From assembly GCF_001469895.1 (NCBI RefSeq), contig NZ_LOPY01000038.1, forward strand, positions 1 to 64,000: DNA of 64,000 bases. Direction: 5' to 3'. Positions 25,208-34,602 of this stretch are shown here, piece by piece. This DNA is from Pseudoalteromonas sp. XI10. GTDB taxonomy: Bacteria; Pseudomonadota; Gammaproteobacteria; Enterobacterales; Alteromonadaceae. The translations under genes and the position numbers were made by a program. The notes beneath the pieces are model-generated. The model ran no database searches, had not been told where the DNA came from, and was given only the letters and a program-made list of their open reading frames with translations. Every line of letters begins with the position of its first letter. Position 1 is the first letter of the stretch.

Positions 25208-26203
25208 ATGGCCGCATTTGGTACTGTATTTATGCCACAAATGATCCAAGCACGTTTTGCTGATAACTCATGGAGTGAAAGCGCGCTGGTCCCATCTGAT
25301 AAAATCGAATTACATGCGGGTGCTCACGTATTACATTACTCAAGCACCTGTTTTGAAGGATTAAAAGCATTTCGTCACGAAGATGGCTCGGTCTATATCT
25401 TTCGTATGGATGCTAACATTGCTCGTATGAAACAAAGCTCTAAGTTACTAAACTTACCTGACTTTGACGAAAGCATGCTTGAGCAAATGATCAAAGACAT
25501 TGTAAAAGAGTACGCAGACGAAACACCAACACCGCCGGGTTCAATGTATATTCGCCCAACTCACATTGGTACAGAAGCGGCAATCGGTAAAGCGGCTGCA
25601 CCGTCAATGAGTTCCTTGCTTTATGTATTGCTTTCGCCAGTAGGTGATTATTTCTCAGGCGGTGCTACAGCATTACGTGTATTACTTGAAGAAGACGGCA
25701 TGCGCTGTGCACCACACATGGGTATGGTTAAAAGTGGTGGTAACTATGCAAGTGCATTAGGTCCAATCTTAGAAGCTCGTTCAGAGCATCAAGCAGACCA
25801 AATTTTATTCTGCCCTGGTGGTGATGTACAAGAAACTGGTGCTGCAAACTTCATTCTAATTGATGGTGATGAAATCATCACAAAAGCACTTGATAGCACA
25901 TTCTTACACGGTGTGACGCGTAATAGTATTTTAACGATTGCTAAAGATTTAGGTATGACAGTATCTGAGCGTAACTTTACTGTGTCTGAGTTACTAGAAA
26001 GAGCCGCTAAACCAGGTACTGAAGCTGCGTTATCAGGTACCGCTGCGGTACTTACCTCGGTTGGCACACTTATTCATAACGACCAAGAGTTTAAAGTGGG
26101 GTCGGGTGAACCAGGTGAGAAAGTTGCTAAATTACGCCAAGCATTGAATGATATTCAATGGGGTAAATCAGCAGATACTCATGGCTGGTTAACAAAAGTA
26201 TAA
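25208..26203 (+). CDS. ilvE: Branched-chain amino acid aminotransferase
   Basis: A 331-aa PLP-dependent fold-type IV aminotransferase that makes leucine, isoleucine and valine from their 2-oxo acids and breaks them down. The catalytic Lys175 is in VKSGGNYASAL. The PLP-phosphate loop is ETGAANFILI. The substrate-loop segment SSTCFEGLKAFR (residues 45-56) and GTEAALSGTAAVLTSVG near the end match the longer, eukaryote-like BCAT group rather than E. coli IlvE. The start follows AGAGAGAAC. It is monocistronic with a strong terminator. Confidence 0.9.
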   Translation: MAAFGTVFMPQMIQARFADNSWSESALVPSDKIELHAGAHVLHYSSTCFEGLKAFRHEDGSVYIFRMDANIARMKQSSKLLNLPDFDESMLEQMIKDIVKEYADETPTPPGSMYIRPTHIGTEAAIGKAAAPSMSSLLYVLLSPVGDYFSGGATALRVLLEEDGMRCAPHMGMVKSGGNYASALGPILEARSEHQADQILFCPGGDVQETGAANFILIDGDEIITKALDSTFLHGVTRNSILTIAKDLGMTVSERNFTVSELLERAAKPGTEAALSGTAAVLTSVGTLIHNDQEFKVGSGEPGEKVAKLRQALNDIQWGKSADTHGWLTKV

Positions 26204-26229
26204 TCGCTGAGCAAATACATGCTTTGAAG

Positions 26230-26260
26230 AGCCACGTTACTACGTGGCTTTTTTGTTTTT
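26230..26260 (+). terminator. Terminator of ilvE
   Basis: AGCCACGT and ACGTGGCT pair around TACT, followed by TTTTTGTTTTT. Confidence 0.92.
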
Positions 26261-26364
26261 ACATTGGTTTACAGCACTTCCTGTGTTTAACCGCAAATTA
26301 CTAGACATTCTAATGCTTTAATTTTACTTTCATTTTATTAACAATAACTAAAAGTAAATTTATT

Positions 26365-28518
26365 ATGATCAAGAAAACACTAGCATGTGCAATTGTTGTT
26401 GCATTGGCGGGCTGCGGTGAATCTACCCCAACAAAAACAGAACAAACAGTAAAAACTGCAGAGGTTAAAGCTGCTGTGAATTATCCAGAAACTAAAAAAG
26501 GCAATGTTGTTGATGAATATTTCGGTGAGAAAGTAGCCGATCCGTATCGTTGGTTAGAAGACGATATGAGCGACGAAACAGCTCAGTGGGTGAAAGCCGA
26601 AAATGACGTTACCTTTTCTTATCTAAAAAATATTCCTTATCGCGATGAGCTGAAAACTACGCTTGAAAAGCTGATGAACTATGAAAAAGTCACAGCGCCA
26701 TTTAAAGAGGGTGAGTACACTTATTTTTATAAAAACGATGGTCTGCAAAATCAGTACGTAGTTTATCGTAAAAAAGGCGACTCAGAAGCTGAGGTGTTCT
26801 TAGATCCAAATACTTTTAGCAGCGACGGCACAACCTCAATGTCGGGCTTAACATTCACAGAGGACGGCACGCTAGCGGCCTATCAAATCTCTGAAGGCGG
26901 CAGTGACTGGCGTAAAATTATCATTATTGATACAGCGACTAAACAACCAATTGAAGAAGCATTAGTCGATGTAAAATTCAGCGGTATCTCTTGGCTTGGC
27001 AATGAAGGATTCTATTATTCGAGCTACGATAAGCCAAAGGGTAGTGAGCTGTCTGCAAAAACAGATCAACATAAAGTTTACTACCATAAGTTAGGCAAGG
27101 CACAAGCAGATGACCAATTAGTTTATGGTGGCACAGAGGCTCAGAAACATCGTTATATTGGTGCTGATGTAACCCGTGATAATCGTTATTTAATAATTGC
27201 TGCAAGTACTTCAACTTCAGGTAATAAACTGTTTATCAAAGATTTAACTAAGCCTGACAGCGAGCTAGTGACTATTTTAGATAACACTGATTCAGATACC
27301 TCAATTATTGATAATGACGGCTCGAAACTGTATTTAGTGACTAACTTAAACGCGCCAAATAAACGTGTAGTGACTGTTGATGCCGCTGATCCAAGCCCTG
27401 AAAATTGGCAAGATTTAATCCCAGAAACTGACAATGTGCTTAGCCTTTCAAAAGGTGGTGACTACTTCTTTGCTAAGTATATGGTTGATGCGATTTCACA
27501 AGTAAAACAATACGATAAATCAGGTAAATTGGTGCGTGACATCAGCCTGCCAGGTGTGGGTACTGCATATGGCTTTAGCGGTAAGCACGATGCACAAACG
27601 CTGTATTACTCATTTACTAATTACACTACACCAGGCAATACCTATTCGTTCGATGTTGAATCAGGTAAGTCTGATGTGTACCGCAAGTCGGGCGCTAAAT
27701 TTAATAGCGAAGAATACATCTCTGAACAAGTGTTCTATACATCAAAAGATGGCACCAAAGTTCCGATGATTATTTCGTACAAAAAGGGCACCGAACTTAA
27801 CGGTAAAAATCCGACTATTTTATATGGTTATGGTGGATTTAACGTGAGCCTAACACCAAGCTACAGCCCTACAATTGCGGCATGGCTTGAGCACGGTGGT
27901 ATCTATGCTGTTGCTAATATTCGTGGTGGTGGCGAATACGGTAAAGAATGGCATGTAAATGGTACACAGCTTAAGAAGCAAAATGTATTTGATGACTTTA
28001 TTGCTGCGGCTGAGTACTTAAACGAAAAACAATACAGCTCACCTGATTACCTAGCGGTACGTGGTGGCTCAAATGGTGGCTTATTAGTTGGTGCGGTTAT
28101 GACACAGCGCCCTGAGCTATTTAAAGTTGCGCTTCCTGCTGTAGGTGTTTTAGATATGCTGCGTTACCACACCTTTACAGCGGGTGCTGGTTGGGCGTAT
28201 GACTACGGTACGAGTGAACAAAGTAAAGAAATGTTCGAGTACTTAAAAGGCTATTCACCAGTTCACAATGTAAAAGAGGGTGTTAGCTACCCTGCAACCT
28301 TAGTAACAACAGGGGATCATGATGACCGTGTTGTGCCTGCGCATTCATTTAAGTTTGCAGCCGAGCTACAAGAAAAAGGTGCGAAACAAAATCCGTATCT
28401 TATTCGCATTGAAACAAATGCAGGCCATGGTGCAGGAACACCAACAAGTAAGATCATTGATCAATACGCTGATATTTATGGCTTTACCCTATATAACATG
28501 GGTGTTAAATCGCTATAA
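26365..28518 (+). CDS. Prolyl oligopeptidase family lipoprotein (S9)
   Basis: A 717-aa S9A prolyl endopeptidase, which cuts small peptides after proline. Residues 1-17 are a lipoprotein signal with the lipobox ALAGC; Cys17 followed by Gly suggests outer-membrane sorting. After a linker, the peptidase N-terminal segment [18 protein letters not shown] leads into a seven-bladed propeller. The alpha/beta hydrolase domain carries the nucleophile Ser569 in [11 protein letters not shown], a catalytic Asp in GDHDDRVVP and His688 in NAGHGAG. All three catalytic residues are present. The propeller limits the substrate to short peptides, so it may degrade peptides in the periplasm or at the cell surface. 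It is flanked by terminators and looks monocistronic. Confidence 0.93.
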   Translation: MIKKTLACAIVVALAGCGESTPTKTEQTVKTAEVKAAVNYPETKKGNVVDEYFGEKVADPYRWLEDDMSDETAQWVKAENDVTFSYLKNIPYRDELKTTLEKLMNYEKVTAPFKEGEYTYFYKNDGLQNQYVVYRKKGDSEAEVFLDPNTFSSDGTTSMSGLTFTEDGTLAAYQISEGGSDWRKIIIIDTATKQPIEEALVDVKFSGISWLGNEGFYYSSYDKPKGSELSAKTDQHKVYYHKLGKAQADDQLVYGGTEAQKHRYIGADVTRDNRYLIIAASTSTSGNKLFIKDLTKPDSELVTILDNTDSDTSIIDNDGSKLYLVTNLNAPNKRVVTVDAADPSPENWQDLIPETDNVLSLSKGGDYFFAKYMVDAISQVKQYDKSGKLVRDISLPGVGTAYGFSGKHDAQTLYYSFTNYTTPGNTYSFDVESGKSDVYRKSGAKFNSEEYISEQVFYTSKDGTKVPMIISYKKGTELNGKNPTILYGYGGFNVSLTPSYSPTIAAWLEHGGIYAVANIRGGGEYGKEWHVNGTQLKKQNVFDDFIAAAEYLNEKQYSSPDYLAVRGGSNGGLLVGAVMTQRPELFKVALPAVGVLDMLRYHTFTAGAGWAYDYGTSEQSKEMFEYLKGYSPVHNVKEGVSYPATLVTTGDHDDRVVPAHSFKFAAELQEKGAKQNPYLIRIETNAGHGAGTPTSKIIDQYADIYGFTLYNMGVKSL

Positions 28519-28540
28519 GATATTTATTAACTAAAATGAA

Positions 28541-28566
28541 AACGCCGAGCTAAGCTCGGCGTTTTT
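28541..28566. terminator. Bidirectional terminator between prolyl oligopeptidase and DUF481 genes
   Basis: AACGCCGAGCT and AGCTCGGCGTT form an 11-bp stem, with T-rich tails on both sides (gtttttgt on plus, ttttcatttt on minus). Confidence 0.85.
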
Positions 28567-28586
28567 GTATCGAATAATCGAGATGT

Positions 28587-29678
28587 TTATAAATCGATAC
28601 CCAGCGCGAAAATCATTTTGTAATCTTCTTTTTCTGGTACTACACCGTTTTCATCGGCAATCGGGTCAGCTAAATAGTCCCATACTAATGACATATCAAA
28701 ATCAATATCATCAGTGATCTCAAACTCAAACGCAGCCATCGCATATTGAGAGTCACCACCTGCATCACTGTTTGCAGTTAGGTAGCGATAATTAAAGGTA
28801 AAATCAATTTTCTTGGTGACCTCTAGCTCGTAATTAGTGCCGACAAAATATGACCAAGATGAATTTGATTTTTCTTCACCCGTAGCGACAGTATCAAACT
28901 CAGTTTTTTGATAAGCAGGGCCTGTTGAAAAATCCCATTCTGTTTTATCGGTATCCATTACATAGTAACCAACACCGGCACCCACAGTGTACTTGTTAGC
29001 GATATTTTGAAACGGATCACGGTAGTACTCAAAGAAGATAGGGCGGTAATACATTTTTTGGGTCTGGAACCAGTCGAAGGTACCGTTAGCGCGAATGTTG
29101 TTTTTAGTGACTTGCTCATCGCTGGTGGTGCGATAACCTAAAAACTCTGCGAGGAAACGGCTAGACGCCGTACGGCGCTTGATATCTGCACGAGCCGAAT
29201 ATTCGGTTTGGTCAGTATTACCTTTTGATATATCGGCACCTAGTGATATTTTCACTGTCCATGCACTGAGTTCGCTTTCAACTGAAGGAGCAATAGAGAC
29301 TAAATCGCGATAACGGTATTTAGCTTCTTGTTCGCCAACTTTCACATAACCACCAGAGATATTTAATGTGCCGCTTAGCTCATTACCATCGTTAAAGCGC
29401 ACAGTATGGTGGCGATCTGAGATAATCATGTAGACATCTTCGCGATCAATAATTAATGTGTCGAGCACATCACTGTCGAACTCAATCTCTTTATCATACA
29501 TGGAGACTAGCTCGCCTTTGAGCCATTCGCCCGAATTCAGCCGTACCCAATCGAAATGAGTGGCATCTTTTATGATTATGCCGCGTTCTTCAAGAAGCGG
29601 ATCAGGAAGTGATTCTGCACTATGGCAAGCAAATGAGCTTGCTACAGCAGCACTAATAAGCAGGTATTTTTTGAGCAT
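28587..29678 (-). CDS. DUF481 outer-membrane protein
   Basis: A 363-aa protein with a signal peptide (MLKKYLLISAAVASSFA). Its N-terminal part (residues about 45-130) has repeated beta-hairpins with the form RLNSGEWLKGELVSMYDKEIEF. The C-terminal two-thirds is a DUF481 beta-barrel with alternating segments such as WTVKISLGADISKGNTDQTEY and a final aromatic/aliphatic residue (ALGIDL). DUF481 proteins, including YdiY of E. coli, are outer-membrane and in some cases acid- or salt-induced; function is otherwise unknown. The start at 29678 gives the cleanest signal peptide; a longer reading starts at 29711. It is separated from the dGTPase gene by about 100 bases. Confidence 0.83.
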   Translation of the reverse strand: MLKKYLLISAAVASSFACHSAESLPDPLLEERGIIIKDATHFDWVRLNSGEWLKGELVSMYDKEIEFDSDVLDTLIIDREDVYMIISDRHHTVRFNDGNELSGTLNISGGYVKVGEQEAKYRYRDLVSIAPSVESELSAWTVKISLGADISKGNTDQTEYSARADIKRRTASSRFLAEFLGYRTTSDEQVTKNNIRANGTFDWFQTQKMYYRPIFFEYYRDPFQNIANKYTVGAGVGYYVMDTDKTEWDFSTGPAYQKTEFDTVATGEEKSNSSWSYFVGTNYELEVTKKIDFTFNYRYLTANSDAGGDSQYAMAAFEFEITDDIDFDMSLVWDYLADPIADENGVVPEKEDYKMIFALGIDL

Positions 29679-29779
29679 TATTTCAATCCATGTTAAATAA
29701 AATGCATTCAAGGGGTGAGGTTGTTATTACTATAACCTGTTTAATTTTAGAACAATTTCAACTGCTGTTCAAAAATTAC

Positions 29780-31075
29780 TTAAGCAGATGGCAAAAACAA
29801 GCGCTGATAGGTTTTATAAGCATATTCATCACTCATCCCTGATAAGTAGTCACATATTATGCGCATTGCATTATCACCTTGCTGGTGCGCATTTAGCCAC
29901 ATTTCTTGGGTTGTTTCAGGTAATAAGCGCATAGGGTCGCTGGCAAAAGCACTAAATAACTCAATCAACAGGTTTTGTCCTTTAAATTCAACTTGCTGCA
30001 TCTTTGGCTCGCGAATCAAACGTTTAAAAACAAAATGTTTTAGCACGTTAAGAATTTCAGCAAATTCATCCGGTAGGCTTACTGTGTACTGCAGTATTTC
30101 AGATTCGAAATCTGCGTTTTGTACAACTAATTGAGCGTTAATAATAAAGGTGTTAACCAACTCACCAATAGCGTCTTTACGCTCATACTCGTGATGAGAA
30201 AAGAGTCTGGCAGTTATCGAGCTCAAATGAGTGGTTAGCCATGCAGAGTCAAGCTCTTGTAACTGAACAAGGGCATGGTTTTGCCAATCAGCCAGCGTTA
30301 AAACTTCGGTGGCTATGGCATCTTCTAAATCGTGAACGGCATAAGCAATATCGTCGGCTAATTCCATAATTGCTGAGTCTATCGATTTATAATGGGTTTT
30401 AGCTCTAAACTCATCAACCTTATAATGACTACTCAGCAGCGCTTTATCGTTATTCGACAGTGGATCAATGATCCAATCGAAAACATCTTTATCGTCTTTA
30501 TATAAGCCTTTGGCAGGGCGCCAATGGTCAGCTTTAATAAAGCTACGCTGTTCACTCAAAGGTGGAATGCTGTGCCATAAATCATCAATAAAGGCTGGGT
30601 ATTTAATAAAACCTAACAAGGTGCGTCTGGTTAAGTTCATGCCATAGCCATTTGAGTAGGGCTCAAGCTTAGACACAATTCTTAATGTTTGGGCGTTACC
30701 TTCAAAGCCACCATGCTCGCGCATCATGTAATTTAATGCTATTTCACCACCATGACCAAAAGGAGGGTGGCCAATATCATGAGCAAGACATAGGGTCTCG
30801 AGTAGGCTACCACTCGGAAAATTCGTAAATTCAGGGTTCTGTTTTTTTAAGTGGCGTAATAAACCACTGCCAATTTGAGCAACTTCTAAAGAATGGGTCA
30901 GACGGGTTCTATAAAAATCATTTAAGCCAATACCCATAATTTGGGTTTTAGCCTGCAACCGCCTAAAGGCTGCGGCGTGTATGATTCGAGAGCGGTCAAC
31001 TTGCCAAGCTGAGCGGTTATCGTTTGGACGATATTTTTGTTGATCAATAATGCGAGCTTGCCAAGATTGGCACAT
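29780..31075 (-). CDS. dgt: dGTPase-family HD-domain triphosphohydrolase
   Basis: A 431-aa member of the dGTPase family, which cleaves dNTPs into deoxynucleoside and triphosphate. The metal-binding HD motif is complete: His61 (RTRLTHSLEVAQIG), His99-Asp100 (CLAHDIGHPPFGHGG) and further His103 and His108. A later Asp is in ELADDIAYAVHDLED. The N-terminal segment RPNDNRSAWQVDRSRIIHAA is typical of the dGTPase-like group that lacks the E. coli Dgt insertion. It would act in nucleotide-pool control. Related proteins can restrict phages, but nothing around this gene indicates a defence island. It is divergent to bax. Confidence 0.88.
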   Translation of the reverse strand: MCQSWQARIIDQQKYRPNDNRSAWQVDRSRIIHAAAFRRLQAKTQIMGIGLNDFYRTRLTHSLEVAQIGSGLLRHLKKQNPEFTNFPSGSLLETLCLAHDIGHPPFGHGGEIALNYMMREHGGFEGNAQTLRIVSKLEPYSNGYGMNLTRRTLLGFIKYPAFIDDLWHSIPPLSEQRSFIKADHWRPAKGLYKDDKDVFDWIIDPLSNNDKALLSSHYKVDEFRAKTHYKSIDSAIMELADDIAYAVHDLEDAIATEVLTLADWQNHALVQLQELDSAWLTTHLSSITARLFSHHEYERKDAIGELVNTFIINAQLVVQNADFESEILQYTVSLPDEFAEILNVLKHFVFKRLIREPKMQQVEFKGQNLLIELFSAFASDPMRLLPETTQEMWLNAHQQGDNAMRIICDYLSGMSDEYAYKTYQRLFLPSA

Positions 31076-31221
31076 AAAAAAAACCTACCTTTTTCTCGTT
31101 TGCTTGCTTTTCAGTATACGCAAGCGCTTGAAAATTGCGAGTAAATTGGCTCTAAATCACGCTATTTTGGTAAAGGTTTAGGTAATTTTCTTAGGGCAAA
31201 TTCGCCAAAAATAGACGGTTT

Positions 31222-31230
31222 TGGTATACT
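31222..31230 (+). promoter_or_regulatory. Extended -10 promoter of the bax-like gene
   Basis: TGGTATACT fits an extended -10 (TGnTATACT), 60 bases before the chosen start. The -35 region is weak, as expected of extended -10 promoters. Confidence 0.45.
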
Positions 31231-31289
31231 TCGCCTTTGTGTGTGCGTGACGTTACCGCACATGAGTAGTAGTTTATATGAGAGAATAC

Positions 31290-32108
31290 ATGCTTAATTA
31301 CGTTTTTCGAGCTTTACTTGCTGCTTTTTTTGCATGGGCGTTGTTATCGCCATTTGTAGATAAAGAAGTAGTAGAAAGTGGGTCTGAACAATCGCAGACA
31401 ACGCCAAAAGGGACCCAGCGCGTAATCAAAAAAGAAAAGCCATTACATAATGTGAAACTGCCAGATTTTGCAGCTTTTACTGATGTGAAAGAAAAGAAAC
31501 ATGCATTTTTTGATTTTATTCGCCCTCATGTTGAGGCCGAAAATAAAAAGATTCTACAGCAACGTGCGACTTTAGAAATCGCGCGCATGATGCTGGAGTA
31601 CAATGAGCCACTAAGTAGCAAACAGCAATCAGATATTAAAAAAATACTGAATAGCTACAAGTTGCCTACCACCATAGATACTTTATCGCTTACCCAGGCA
31701 CTTCGTCGTGTAGATATCATTCCTAAAGAGCTTGCGCTTATGCAAGCAGCTAATGAGTCAGCATGGGGTACGTCACGTTTTGCACGTATTGGCTTAAACT
31801 TTTTCGGCCAGTGGTGTTATAAAAAAGGCTGTGGCATGGTTCCTCGTCGCCGTGCCAACGAAGCTGCTCACGAAGTGGCTGCATTTCAATCGGTACGTGC
31901 TGCTGTAAACTCTTATTTTAAAAATATTAATACCCATGCGGCGTATAAAGATTTAAGATCAATTCGTGCTGATTTACGTCGACAGCAAAAGCCAATTGAT
32001 GCAACTAAGCTAACACAAGGTTTGCTGTCTTATTCTGAACGACGTGAAGCGTACATTGAAGAATTGAATAAAATGATAAATCAAAACAGAGCTTACTTTG
32101 ATGAATAA
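31290..32108 (+). CDS. Bax-like glucosaminidase-family protein
   Basis: A 272-aa protein with one N-terminal membrane anchor (residues 2-22). The C-terminal half is a GH73/Bax-type glucosaminidase domain: a catalytic Glu156 lies in MQAANESAWGTSRFA, followed by the fold-typical FFGQWCYKKGCG and the AAFQSVRAAVNSYFKNIN block. It probably acts on peptidoglycan at the outer face of the inner membrane. The ATG at 31290 is preceded by GAGAG at five bases; an in-frame ATG at 31278 gives four more residues. It overlaps the DUF2987 gene by eight bases, so both are probably cotranslated. The lack of a cleavable signal makes a tethered enzyme likely. Confidence 0.82.
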   Translation: MLNYVFRALLAAFFAWALLSPFVDKEVVESGSEQSQTTPKGTQRVIKKEKPLHNVKLPDFAAFTDVKEKKHAFFDFIRPHVEAENKKILQQRATLEIARMMLEYNEPLSSKQQSDIKKILNSYKLPTTIDTLSLTQALRRVDIIPKELALMQAANESAWGTSRFARIGLNFFGQWCYKKGCGMVPRRRANEAAHEVAAFQSVRAAVNSYFKNINTHAAYKDLRSIRADLRRQQKPIDATKLTQGLLSYSERREAYIEELNKMINQNRAYFDE

Positions 32109-32769
32109 ACTCCTTCCATGGTTAAAAGCAGCAACCATCGCGGTTGCGCTAGGTGCAGTTGCTTCAAAGGCCGCTGCAACAGAATTTGTTGTTGCATATG
32201 ATGGCTTTTACGATCGTTTGAAAGTTGTTAATAAAGGCGAGTTTCAATACGCTCAAGTTAACTTTTATTTGTCTGATATTGCTAGCAACGAAGTATGCAC
32301 AATTAAATCAGGTAAAATAATTACAGAAAAACAAGAGTTTGACCTAACTTATACAGATAAGGCTCAACTACTTTTACCATTCGATAAGCAGCTTGATACA
32401 GATAAAGCCGTAATAGTTGTTCAACCAGAAAATCCAAAACATGAATGCCAATTAAAGTTACAAATTGAAGCAACGGATCTGGCTGATTTTGAACTCAGTA
32501 AAGCGAACTTATATACGCTAAATGAAGAATTTGACGAGCTTTTATCTGATTTGTCAGGCTTTTTTGTTAGCAAATTAATGTGGTTTTTACTGCCTGAACA
32601 ACAAGGTGTTGTACTTAAATTTAATGGCCAAGATGCTATTTCGGCAAATGACGTGAGCTGTAAAGAGCAGCGTTGTTCAATAAAAGTAACAGACGACTGG
32701 CAAGACGATAACACAGTTCTTAGCAGTCATGCTGAGCTTATCAGTGCCACACCGTGGATTGTTAAATAG
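32101..32769 (+). CDS. DUF2987 family periplasmic protein
   Basis: A 222-aa protein with a Sec signal peptide (residues 1-26, ending ASKAAA). It matches the DUF2987 family of Shewanella and Pseudoalteromonas, with the segment EFVVAYDGFYDRLKVVNKGE at the mature N-terminus and paired cysteines (NEVCTIKSG with KHECQLKL, DVSCKEQRCSIKV). The function is unknown. The start ATG at 32101 lies inside the end of the bax-like gene, so the two are translationally coupled. This suggests a role linked to the cell wall, by context only. A terminator follows. Confidence 0.75.
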   Translation: MNKLLPWLKAATIAVALGAVASKAAATEFVVAYDGFYDRLKVVNKGEFQYAQVNFYLSDIASNEVCTIKSGKIITEKQEFDLTYTDKAQLLLPFDKQLDTDKAVIVVQPENPKHECQLKLQIEATDLADFELSKANLYTLNEEFDELLSDLSGFFVSKLMWFLLPEQQGVVLKFNGQDAISANDVSCKEQRCSIKVTDDWQDDNTVLSSHAELISATPWIVK

Positions 32770-32804
32770 CGACCATATATTGGTAAAAGCGTTTAAACAT
32801 CGAC

Positions 32805-32832
32805 AAAAGGGACCTTATTAGGTCCTTTTTTC
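32805..32832 (+). terminator. Terminator of the bax-DUF2987 operon
   Basis: AAAAGGGACC and GGTCCTTTTT pair with a six-base loop and a T-tail. Confidence 0.85.
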
Positions 32833-33264
32833 GTTGTGAAGCAGATAGTTCTTATGTCTCTTTTTTTAAAGAGTTTCCTCGTTATTTTGGTTTAGTATCA
32901 AAATCTGAAATTCATCGTAAGCAGTGCGGTTACTTTGACTGTTTATTTTATCTACATTATTCCCCTTAATTTATATCTTTTCTAACTATTTGTATTGCTG
33001 TGCATTTAAGAATTAGCGTGTTTTTAGATCTGAAAACAGTATGAAGATATGAGTTTTTACTGATTGTTTTTTGCTATAGATAAAAGGTTTAATTTTATTT
33101 AGTATCCTTATTTTTACTTAATTATTAAGTGCTAACCTTATATTTTTAAATGATTTTTCAAGAATTAAAAATATAGATTTAGATCAAATTACTTAGCAAT
33201 AACAGGCTTAAAGTAAAACTATAAAGATCTCAATATAGGTAGTTATAGTTTAAAAGGAGTCGTT
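32833..33264. other. AT-rich intergenic region before ppk2
   Basis: About 430 bases with no credible reading frame. It holds many AT-rich tracts, the FNR/CRP-type box at 33174-33187 and the ribosome site AAGGAGTCG before ppk2. No RNA structure was recognised in the first 300 bases. Confidence 0.6.
33174..33187 (+). promoter_or_regulatory. FNR-type box upstream of ppk2
   Basis: TAGATTTAGATCAA matches the FNR consensus TTGAT-N4-ATCAA at nine of ten positions and is 78 bases before the ppk2 ATG. A TAAAGT -10 candidate at 33209-33214 lies where a class II FNR-activated promoter would put it. fnr itself lies about 5 kb downstream. Confidence 0.5.
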
Positions 33265-34158
33265 ATGCAGACAGTCAATGTTGAACCTGTATCAGTTAAA
33301 CAACAGAAATTAGCCGAAGCCAATGCGAAACAGGATGTGGTTTTTGATCTAAATGTTAAAAACCCAAGCCTAAAGTGGAATGCAGACGGTAAATACCCAT
33401 ATAAACGCAAAATGGACGTAGTTGAATACGAGCGCCATAAACACGAACTGCAAATCGAGCTTTTAAAAATGCAAGGCTGGGTAAAAGAGACCAACCAGCA
33501 AATTGTGATTTTATTTGAAGGTCGTGATGCGGCGGGTAAAGGTGGCACTATTAAGCGCTTTATGGAGCATTTAAACCCTCGTGGGGCGCACGTAGTGGCT
33601 TTAGAAAAACCATCTGCAAGAGAGCGCGATCAATGGTACTTTCAGCGTTATATTAACCACCTGCCAACAAAGGGTGAAATTATACTATTTGACCGTTCTT
33701 GGTATAACCGAGCCGGTGTTGAGAAGGTAATGGGGTTTTGTGATGATCACGAATATTTAGAGTTTATGCGTCAAACACCTCAACTTGAACGTATGTTAGT
33801 GAATAGCGGTATTAAGCTATTTAAATATTGGTTTTCGGTCAGTAGAGAAGAGCAATTTAGACGCTTTAAATCGCGCCAAAATGACCCGCTCAAACAATGG
33901 AAGCTAAGCCCAGTTGATATGGCATCATTGGCTAAATGGCATGATTATAGTGATGCCAAAGATGCCATGATGTTTCATACCCATACTAAGGATGCACCTT
34001 GGACACAAATTCGCTCTGACGATAAAAAGCGCGGGCGTATAAATTGTATGCGTCATTTTTTAAGTTGTTTGGATTACCCAGAAAAAGATCACGAAATTGT
34101 GAATCGTCTCGACCCGCTTATTGTCACCGAGCCTACCCGCATGTCTGCACGTCAGTAA
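33265..34158 (+). CDS. ppk2: Polyphosphate kinase 2
   Basis: A 297-aa PPK2-family phosphotransferase that moves phosphate between inorganic polyphosphate and nucleotides, usually in the direction of nucleotide synthesis. The Walker A is EGRDAAGKGG (residues 85-94, Lys92) and the Walker B FDRSWYNRAGVE has Asp143. The lid segment ends ARERDQWYFQRYINH. The single-domain length fits class I PPK2. The start follows AAGGAGTCG with suitable spacing. It precedes a small Lys/Ala-rich gene by 11 bases in the same operon. The FNR-type box upstream suggests induction at low oxygen. Confidence 0.93.
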   Translation: MQTVNVEPVSVKQQKLAEANAKQDVVFDLNVKNPSLKWNADGKYPYKRKMDVVEYERHKHELQIELLKMQGWVKETNQQIVILFEGRDAAGKGGTIKRFMEHLNPRGAHVVALEKPSARERDQWYFQRYINHLPTKGEIILFDRSWYNRAGVEKVMGFCDDHEYLEFMRQTPQLERMLVNSGIKLFKYWFSVSREEQFRRFKSRQNDPLKQWKLSPVDMASLAKWHDYSDAKDAMMFHTHTKDAPWTQIRSDDKKRGRINCMRHFLSCLDYPEKDHEIVNRLDPLIVTEPTRMSARQ

Positions 34159-34169
34159 AGGAGAATACT

Positions 34170-34484
34170 ATGCAAAATTCACAGTCAGTATTTGAGAAGC
34201 GTCTTGCTAAGCTCGAAAAAATTCTCGAAAAGAGTAAAAAAGAAGTGGCCAAAACAACTGCAATTGCAAAAGATGCAGCACTTAAAGCACAAGCCGCTGT
34301 AGAGTGTGCTAGTGAAGCTGAGAACCTAGCCGAAAACGCTAAAAAGCGCTTGAAAGCAGCAAAAAAGCAGTTAAAAGAGGCTAAAGTGTTGAAAATAGCT
34401 CAGAAAAATGCGTCGAAAAAGTCGGCAATAAAACGTGCTAAACGAATGGCAAAGAATAAAAAAGCTAAAACTAAAAGCGCTTAA
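34170..34484 (+). CDS. Small Lys/Ala-rich histone-like protein
   Basis: The 104-aa product is highly basic. Residues 10-75 are an alanine- and lysine-rich helix with repeated pieces such as AIAKDAALKAQAAVECA and the last 30 residues are mostly Lys, Ala and Asn (KKSAIKRAKRMAKNKKAK). The composition resembles bacterial histone H1-like tails. The ATG at 34170 follows AAAGGAGAATACT, an excellent site, so the longer reading that begins inside ppk2 is not needed. It is 11 bases behind ppk2 and ends at a strong terminator, so it is cotranscribed. It could bind DNA or coat polyphosphate; this is inference. Confidence 0.8.
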   Translation: MQNSQSVFEKRLAKLEKILEKSKKEVAKTTAIAKDAALKAQAAVECASEAENLAENAKKRLKAAKKQLKEAKVLKIAQKNASKKSAIKRAKRMAKNKKAKTKSA

Positions 34485-34489
34485 AGTTA

Positions 34490-34525
34490 ACAAAGGGCAC
34501 AGGGCTCATGTGCCCTTTGTTTTTT
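34490..34525 (+). terminator. Terminator of the ppk2 operon
   Basis: ACAAAGGGCACA and TGTGCCCTTTGT form a 12-bp stem, seven-base loop, followed by TTTTTATT. Confidence 0.92.
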
Positions 34526-34602
34526 ATTAAGCGTATAGCTGGACATTTTTACGATTCTCGATATGCTAAACCTTACTTTTTCAGGGACTTAAAAGCATCT
34601 TA

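Noticed and set aside
29780-31075. Anti-phage dGTPase
   Set aside because: The family includes defence members, but the neighbours are housekeeping or envelope genes and nothing marks a defence island.
34044-34169. Longer N-terminus of the Lys-rich protein starting inside ppk2
   Set aside because: The ATG at 34170 has a strong ribosome site, and the extension is an out-of-phase translation of ppk2.
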